From UMGS1663 sp046964515 (GTDB taxonomy: Bacteria; Bacillota; Clostridia; TANB77; CAG-508), in contig JBKUYM010000002.1 in assembly GCA_046964515.1 (NCBI GenBank), positions 62,001 through 126,000 on the forward strand: a DNA stretch of 64,000 nucleotides, written 5' to 3'. A program made the position numbers and the translations under genes. Shown in pieces: positions 60,229 to 64,000 of this stretch; positions within the stretch are counted from its first letter, which is position 1, and every line of letters begins with the position of its first letter. The notes under the pieces were generated by a model. It did not search any database. It saw nothing but the letters and a program-made list of their open reading frames with translations, and was not told where the DNA came from.

Positions 60229-60316
60229 TAAAAGTGAAGAATTTTAATGAAATACTTGTAAATTTGAAGGATACTTATATAATAAAAGGGAAAACATAAG
60301 AAAAGGAGGCAATGCG

Positions 60317-62944
60317 TTGGAAAAAACAAAGCGTGTAAAAAAAGAAAAACAAGAGAAAGTAAGTGCTTTTTTGAAGCAATGTAGTCAAATGCCCCAAGAA
60401 GAGATTCTACAAAAATATCAAGTTACTCTAAAAGGTTATAATGAAGTAGAAGCACAAGAACGATATGAAACGTATGGTCCTAATTATATTCAAATTCAAA
60501 AAGAAAAAAACATAGTAAAAAGAATAGAAGAAGCCATCATAAATCCTTTTAATATAGTATTAATTGTAATTGCTATTGTAACATTTATTACAGATATTGT
60601 TATTGCTAAAAAACCAAGTTATGAAACATTTTTATTGATTATGATTACCATATTTGTGTCTGCTCTAATTTCTTTTATGCAACAAGAAAAATCTAATCAA
60701 GCAGCTAAAAGATTACAAAAAATGGTTCATAATCATGTAGAGGTTGTACGTCATGGAAAAGTAGAAATGGTTGATATGGAAAAAGTGGTACCTGGAGATA
60801 TTGTAAAATTATCATCAGGAGATATGCTACCGGGAGATGTTCGTTTTCTACAGGTAAAAGATTTATTTGTTGATCAAGCTTCATTAACAGGAGAGTCTAA
60901 TCCAGTAGAAAAGTTTGTAAATGCAAATATACAAGATGTTTCTTTACAATTGGATAATATAGGTTATATGGGAACGAATATTATAAGTGGAACAGCCACC
61001 GCTATTGTACTATCTACAGGCAATCAAACTTACTTTGGAAATATGGCAAAAAGCCTATCTACTGACAAACAAAAAAGTAGTTTTGAAAAAGGAATCGACT
61101 CTGTAAGCAAATTATTAATTCGATTTATGCTTATTATGGTACCTATTATATTTGTAATTAATGTATTTACAAAAGATAGCTGGGTGGAATCTTTATTATT
61201 TGGTATTACGATAGCCGTTGGATTAACACCTGAAATGCTTCCAGTTATTATGACCTCTACATTGGCAAAAGGGGCAGTAACCATGTCTAAAAAGAAAACC
61301 ATTGTTAAACGCTTGGGTGCTATACAAGCATTTGGAGAAATGGATATCCTATGTACGGACAAAACAGGGACACTAACACAGGATAAAATTGTTTTAGAAA
61401 AATATATGAATGCCATAGGTGAGGAAGAAGACCATAGAGTATTAAAGCATGCTTTTTTAAATAGTTATTTTCAAACAGGTCTAAAAAATTTAATCGATGT
61501 AGCTATTATCAATCGTGCAGAAAAAGAAAAAATGGATTTTCTAAAAGGAAAATACAAAAGAGAAGATGAAATTCCTTTTGACTTTTCTAGAAGAAGAATG
61601 AGTGTTGTTCTAAGAGATGAACAGGGAAAAAGACAACTGATTACTAAGGGTGCAGTTGTTGAAATGCTATCTATCTGTTCTTTTATAGAAATAAATGGAC
61701 AAGTAGTTCCTATAGATATTTCACTAAAACAACAGGCCATGCATATTTATGAAAAGTATAATCAAGAAGGGCTACGTGTATTAGCAATTGCACAAAAAAA
61801 TGAGATTCATGCAGTAGAAGAATTTGGTATTCATGATGAAAAAGATATGGTTCTAATTGGTTTTATTGGATTTTTAGATCCACCAAAGGAAAGTGCTAAA
61901 ACAGCTATAGCAGCTTTAAGGCAACATGGTGTGAGAACCATTGTATTAACAGGTGATAGTGAAGGGGTAGCTGTTCATGTATGTGAAAAAGTAGATATTA
62001 ATACTGAAAATCGAGTAACAGGTGCACAAATAGAAGCTATGACAGATGAAGAATTGAAAGAAGTATGCGAGAAATGTAATCTATTTTCGAAATTGAGTCC
62101 TTTCCAAAAACAACGAATCGTAAATTTGTACCAAGAAAATGGTCATACAGTAGGCTATATGGGGGATGGTATTAATGATAGCCCACCACTAAAAGCCTCT
62201 GACGTAGGTATTTCAGTAGATACTGCTGTAGATATTGCTAAAGAAACAGCCGATATAATACTTCTTGAAAAAGACTTAAATGTATTAGAAGAAGGTGTAA
62301 TAGAGGGGAGAAAAACATTTGCAAATATTTCTAAGTATATTAAAATGGCAACAAGTGGAAATTTTGGAAATATGCTATCTGTTATGATAGCAAGTATTTG
62401 TTTACCCTTTTTACCACTTTTACCTCTTCATATCCTTATACAGAATTTATTATGTGATTTTGCACAATTAGGTATGCCATTTGACCATGTAGACGAAGAA
62501 TATATACTAAAACCAAAAAAATGGGAAACAAAAAGTATAAAACGATTTATGTTTTCTTTAGGAACTATTAGCTCTATATTAGATGTTGCCTGTTTTGCAG
62601 TATTATGGTTTGTATTTCAATTTAACAATATTGAAAAAGAATCCTTATTCCAAAATGGATGGTTTATTTTTGGTATCATTTCACAAACTTTAATTATACA
62701 CATGATTAGAACCAATAAAATACCATTTATTCAAAGTAAAGCTTCTAAACAATTAACAATTTCTACATTAGCCATTACCATTATTGCATTAATTATAGGT
62801 TTTACAAATTTGTCTACGATATTTGACTTAGCAACATTGCCAATTACTTACTTTTTATGGCTAAGCATTCTTATGGTTGCCTATGCTTGTATCATCCAAT
62901 TATATAAAACAATCTATATAAAGAAATACAAAGAATGGTTATAA
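60317..62944 (+). CDS. mgtA: MgtA-type Mg2+ P-type ATPase
   Basis: An 875-residue P3B ATPase importing Mg2+. TTG start with GGAGG 7 nt upstream. In order: N-terminal cytosolic region, A domain TGES (SLTGESNPVEKF), membrane helix with VGLTPEMLPVI, phosphorylation site CTDKTGTLT, hinge GDGINDSPPLKASDVGIS, and six C-terminal helices. These motifs match magnesium-translocating ATPases rather than Ca2+ pumps. The 88-bp leader is too short for an M-box riboswitch. Confidence 0.92.
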   Translation: MEKTKRVKKEKQEKVSAFLKQCSQMPQEEILQKYQVTLKGYNEVEAQERYETYGPNYIQIQKEKNIVKRIEEAIINPFNIVLIVIAIVTFITDIVIAKKPSYETFLLIMITIFVSALISFMQQEKSNQAAKRLQKMVHNHVEVVRHGKVEMVDMEKVVPGDIVKLSSGDMLPGDVRFLQVKDLFVDQASLTGESNPVEKFVNANIQDVSLQLDNIGYMGTNIISGTATAIVLSTGNQTYFGNMAKSLSTDKQKSSFEKGIDSVSKLLIRFMLIMVPIIFVINVFTKDSWVESLLFGITIAVGLTPEMLPVIMTSTLAKGAVTMSKKKTIVKRLGAIQAFGEMDILCTDKTGTLTQDKIVLEKYMNAIGEEEDHRVLKHAFLNSYFQTGLKNLIDVAIINRAEKEKMDFLKGKYKREDEIPFDFSRRRMSVVLRDEQGKRQLITKGAVVEMLSICSFIEINGQVVPIDISLKQQAMHIYEKYNQEGLRVLAIAQKNEIHAVEEFGIHDEKDMVLIGFIGFLDPPKESAKTAIAALRQHGVRTIVLTGDSEGVAVHVCEKVDINTENRVTGAQIEAMTDEELKEVCEKCNLFSKLSPFQKQRIVNLYQENGHTVGYMGDGINDSPPLKASDVGISVDTAVDIAKETADIILLEKDLNVLEEGVIEGRKTFANISKYIKMATSGNFGNMLSVMIASICLPFLPLLPLHILIQNLLCDFAQLGMPFDHVDEEYILKPKKWETKSIKRFMFSLGTISSILDVACFAVLWFVFQFNNIEKESLFQNGWFIFGIISQTLIIHMIRTNKIPFIQSKASKQLTISTLAITIIALIIGFTNLSTIFDLATLPITYFLWLSILMVAYACIIQLYKTIYIKKYKEWL

Positions 62945-62946
62945 AG

Positions 62947-63443
62947 TGTCCTTTGGGGACGTTGATTAAAGGACAAAAGTGTCCATAGGGGACATAGATT
63001 AAATATGACAAAAATATCCCTATGGACTAAAGAGTCTTATTAGTAATTGCTGTTAGGAATATCTTTTATACAAAAAGAAAATAGTAAGGAGAGAATAGAG
63101 CAAAGTATTTCTATTATAGATGAAAATGGAAAACAGTTTTTTTACAGAAGCAAGTTTTGCTTGTTCATAAGATGGAATAGAGACTAATTTCTCAATAAGT
63201 AAAGTATTACTAAAGAAAAACTATATTTAAAGGTAATAATTCAAGGGGAAAGTCCGGCTTAACTCTAGTTAAAAAGTTTTACTATTTAAAGATAAATTAA
63301 AAAATATAAAGAAAGTATCTATTTCAAAAGTGATAGATACCTTTTTTTAATAGAAAAATAAATACAACTGTGAGAAGAAAATAAAATTTAATCAATGTCC
63401 CTAAAGGACATTTTTGTCCTTTAATCAACGTCCCCAAAGGACA
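62947..63443. mobile_element. ~0.5-kb non-coding element with 58-bp inverted ends (MITE/REP-like)
   Basis: The outer 32 bp at 62947-62978 are the perfect reverse complement of 63412-63443; the next ~26 bp on each side match imperfectly. Each arm is itself palindromic around GGACA/TGTCC and GGGGAC/GTCCCC, related to the single repeat at 53575. Inside there is no transposase, only a short open frame of about 46 codons (63048-63186) without a recognisable product and a strong terminator (63313-63348). It looks like a non-autonomous element or two REP units trapping a small segment. Confidence 0.65.
63313..63348 (+). terminator. Terminator inside the inverted-repeat element
   Basis: Stem GTATCTAT / ATAGATAC followed by seven T residues. 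Confidence 0.75.
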
Positions 63444-63546
63444 TTTAGAAAAGTGGAGGAAAGATGTTTTCTATTTTAGAATTCTGTGGTATACTGTGTG
63501 CTAAAGAATAAAAAGGGATGAAAAAAGAGACCAAGGAGGCGAAAAG

Positions 63547-64000
63547 ATGAAGAAAAAAGTGATGATTAGTGCTATCGTATTAATTGTTATTATATTAATG
63601 CTGGTGGGATATTGGGGATTACAAGTGGTATTACACCCCATGCATCAAATTTATACAGATACGCGACAGTTAGCTAGTAAAGAAAATGTATACAATTTAT
63701 ATGTACAAGAACAAAGTATCGAAGATACAACCTATGAGGCTAAGTTAGAGTTAGAAGGAATGGGCATTATATGGAAATATAATGCTATGTCTGATGAAGC
63801 TATGGATGTAAGATATCTTTTGAAAGCTATGCAAGGAAAAGTAAAATTGATTTTAGTAAAAGGAAATGGACAGATACAGACGATTGCAGAGGAAAAGGGA
63901 AAAACAAATTCAGAAACGACGCAAGTGATTAGAATAACTATGGCAAAAGGAGAAAATTTTATAAAAGTAGTAGCAGGTGATTATGCAAAAATAGAAGTAA
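63547..64000 (+). CDS. Hypothetical membrane-anchored protein (3' end outside window)
   Basis: The frame opens at ATG 63547 with AAGGAGG upstream and runs off the window; 151 residues are visible. One N-terminal membrane helix (about residues 5-27) is followed by a probably extracytoplasmic domain (starts HPMHQIYTDTRQLASKEN), predicted mostly beta, with no recognised motif. No family can be named from this part. Confidence 0.6.
   Translation, partial: MKKKVMISAIVLIVIILMLVGYWGLQVVLHPMHQIYTDTRQLASKENVYNLYVQEQSIEDTTYEAKLELEGMGIIWKYNAMSDEAMDVRYLLKAMQGKVKLILVKGNGQIQTIAEEKGKTNSETTQVIRITMAKGENFIKVVAGDYAKIEV

Noticed and set aside
60229..60316. M-box magnesium riboswitch before mgtA
   Set aside because: Only 88 bp are available; the M-box needs about 170 nt and none of its conserved blocks is visible.
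63048..63186. Open frame of about 46 codons in the inverted-repeat element
   Set aside because: TTG start without a good ribosome-binding site and no recognisable protein.
63244..63260. GGGGAAAGTCCGGC, similar to the RNase P RNA core
   Set aside because: The surrounding sequence shows no P4 partner or other conserved RNase P elements, and it sits inside a small repeat element; most likely chance.
1..64000. CRISPR array, rRNA operon or prophage
   Set aside because: No regularly spaced repeats, no rRNA sequence and no phage structural or integrase genes were found on either strand.

Overview
The window is AT-rich DNA of a Gram-positive, low-GC Clostridia-type bacterium, most likely a gut lineage known mainly from metagenomes. 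The evidence is strong Shine-Dalgarno sites (AGGAGG), many U-tailed terminators, SpoVM, a YlbJ gene, Spo0A-box and sigma-K-like promoter motifs, CarD, the dnaG-rpoD pair, a MurT/GatD pair, sortases with an LPQTG substrate, the non-mevalonate genes ispG and ispH, and several prepilin-like proteins whose N-termini begin G-I-T-L. It is an assembled scaffold: ten Ns lie inside one gene, and a 55-base duplication around them shows the gap is an assembly artefact.

Layout. 1-6.7 kb: a DnaQ-like exonuclease with a BRCT domain (cut by the window edge), a YoaP-type acetyltransferase, an MFS transporter, a bactofilin-like membrane protein and endonuclease III. 6.8-8.7 kb: a very small spoVM with a small membrane protein in front, rpmB, and a patch of decayed or imported DNA holding a ylmH remnant. 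8.8-10.2 kb: a ~600-nt structured non-coding RNA followed by a four-helix membrane protein, read as the OLE RNA / OapA pair. 10.3-13.8 kb: ruvA-rarA (no ruvB) and a LiaF-like/DUF4097 envelope-stress pair. 13.9-19.1 kb: three prepilin-like stalk proteins with near-identical N-termini and divergent tips, interrupted by an SPFH protein. 19.5-28.5 kb: mtaB, a shortened alaS, hinT, two tandem sortases, carD, dnaG and rpoD. 28.5-33.3 kb: a DUF2726 remnant, a prepilin-like protein with an FGE/C-type-lectin-like tip, tRNA-Met, small sporulation-associated genes and a frameshifted ylbJ. 33.4-44.3 kb: mfd, an rRNA/tRNA methylase, asnS, a twice-frameshifted prepilin-like glycine-rich protein, aspS and a peptide deformylase-MnmA fusion. 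44.7-56.2 kb: cell-wall genes (deacetylase, murT-gatD), HAD and Nudix enzymes, an amidohydrolase, cysteine desulfurase, a split TauE/SafE permease, ispG and ispH. 56.4-64 kb: a LytTR regulator operon, murI, a sortase with its LPQTG substrate, an MgtA-type ATPase and a ~0.5-kb inverted-repeat element.

Themes. Cell-surface display recurs: five prepilin-like proteins, three sortases and one LPxTG protein. The prepilin-like genes share a secretion/stalk module and differ in the exposed tip; two share a 289-bp identical 5' block, and two others share a 47-bp identical promoter block. Translation genes dominate the core stretches. The most notable points are the predicted OLE/OapA locus, the GatD homologue lacking its catalytic Cys and His, the Def-MnmA fusion, the minimal AlaRS, the modular prepilin family, and a gene whose ribosome-binding site is separated from its start by a foldable 22-nt hairpin.
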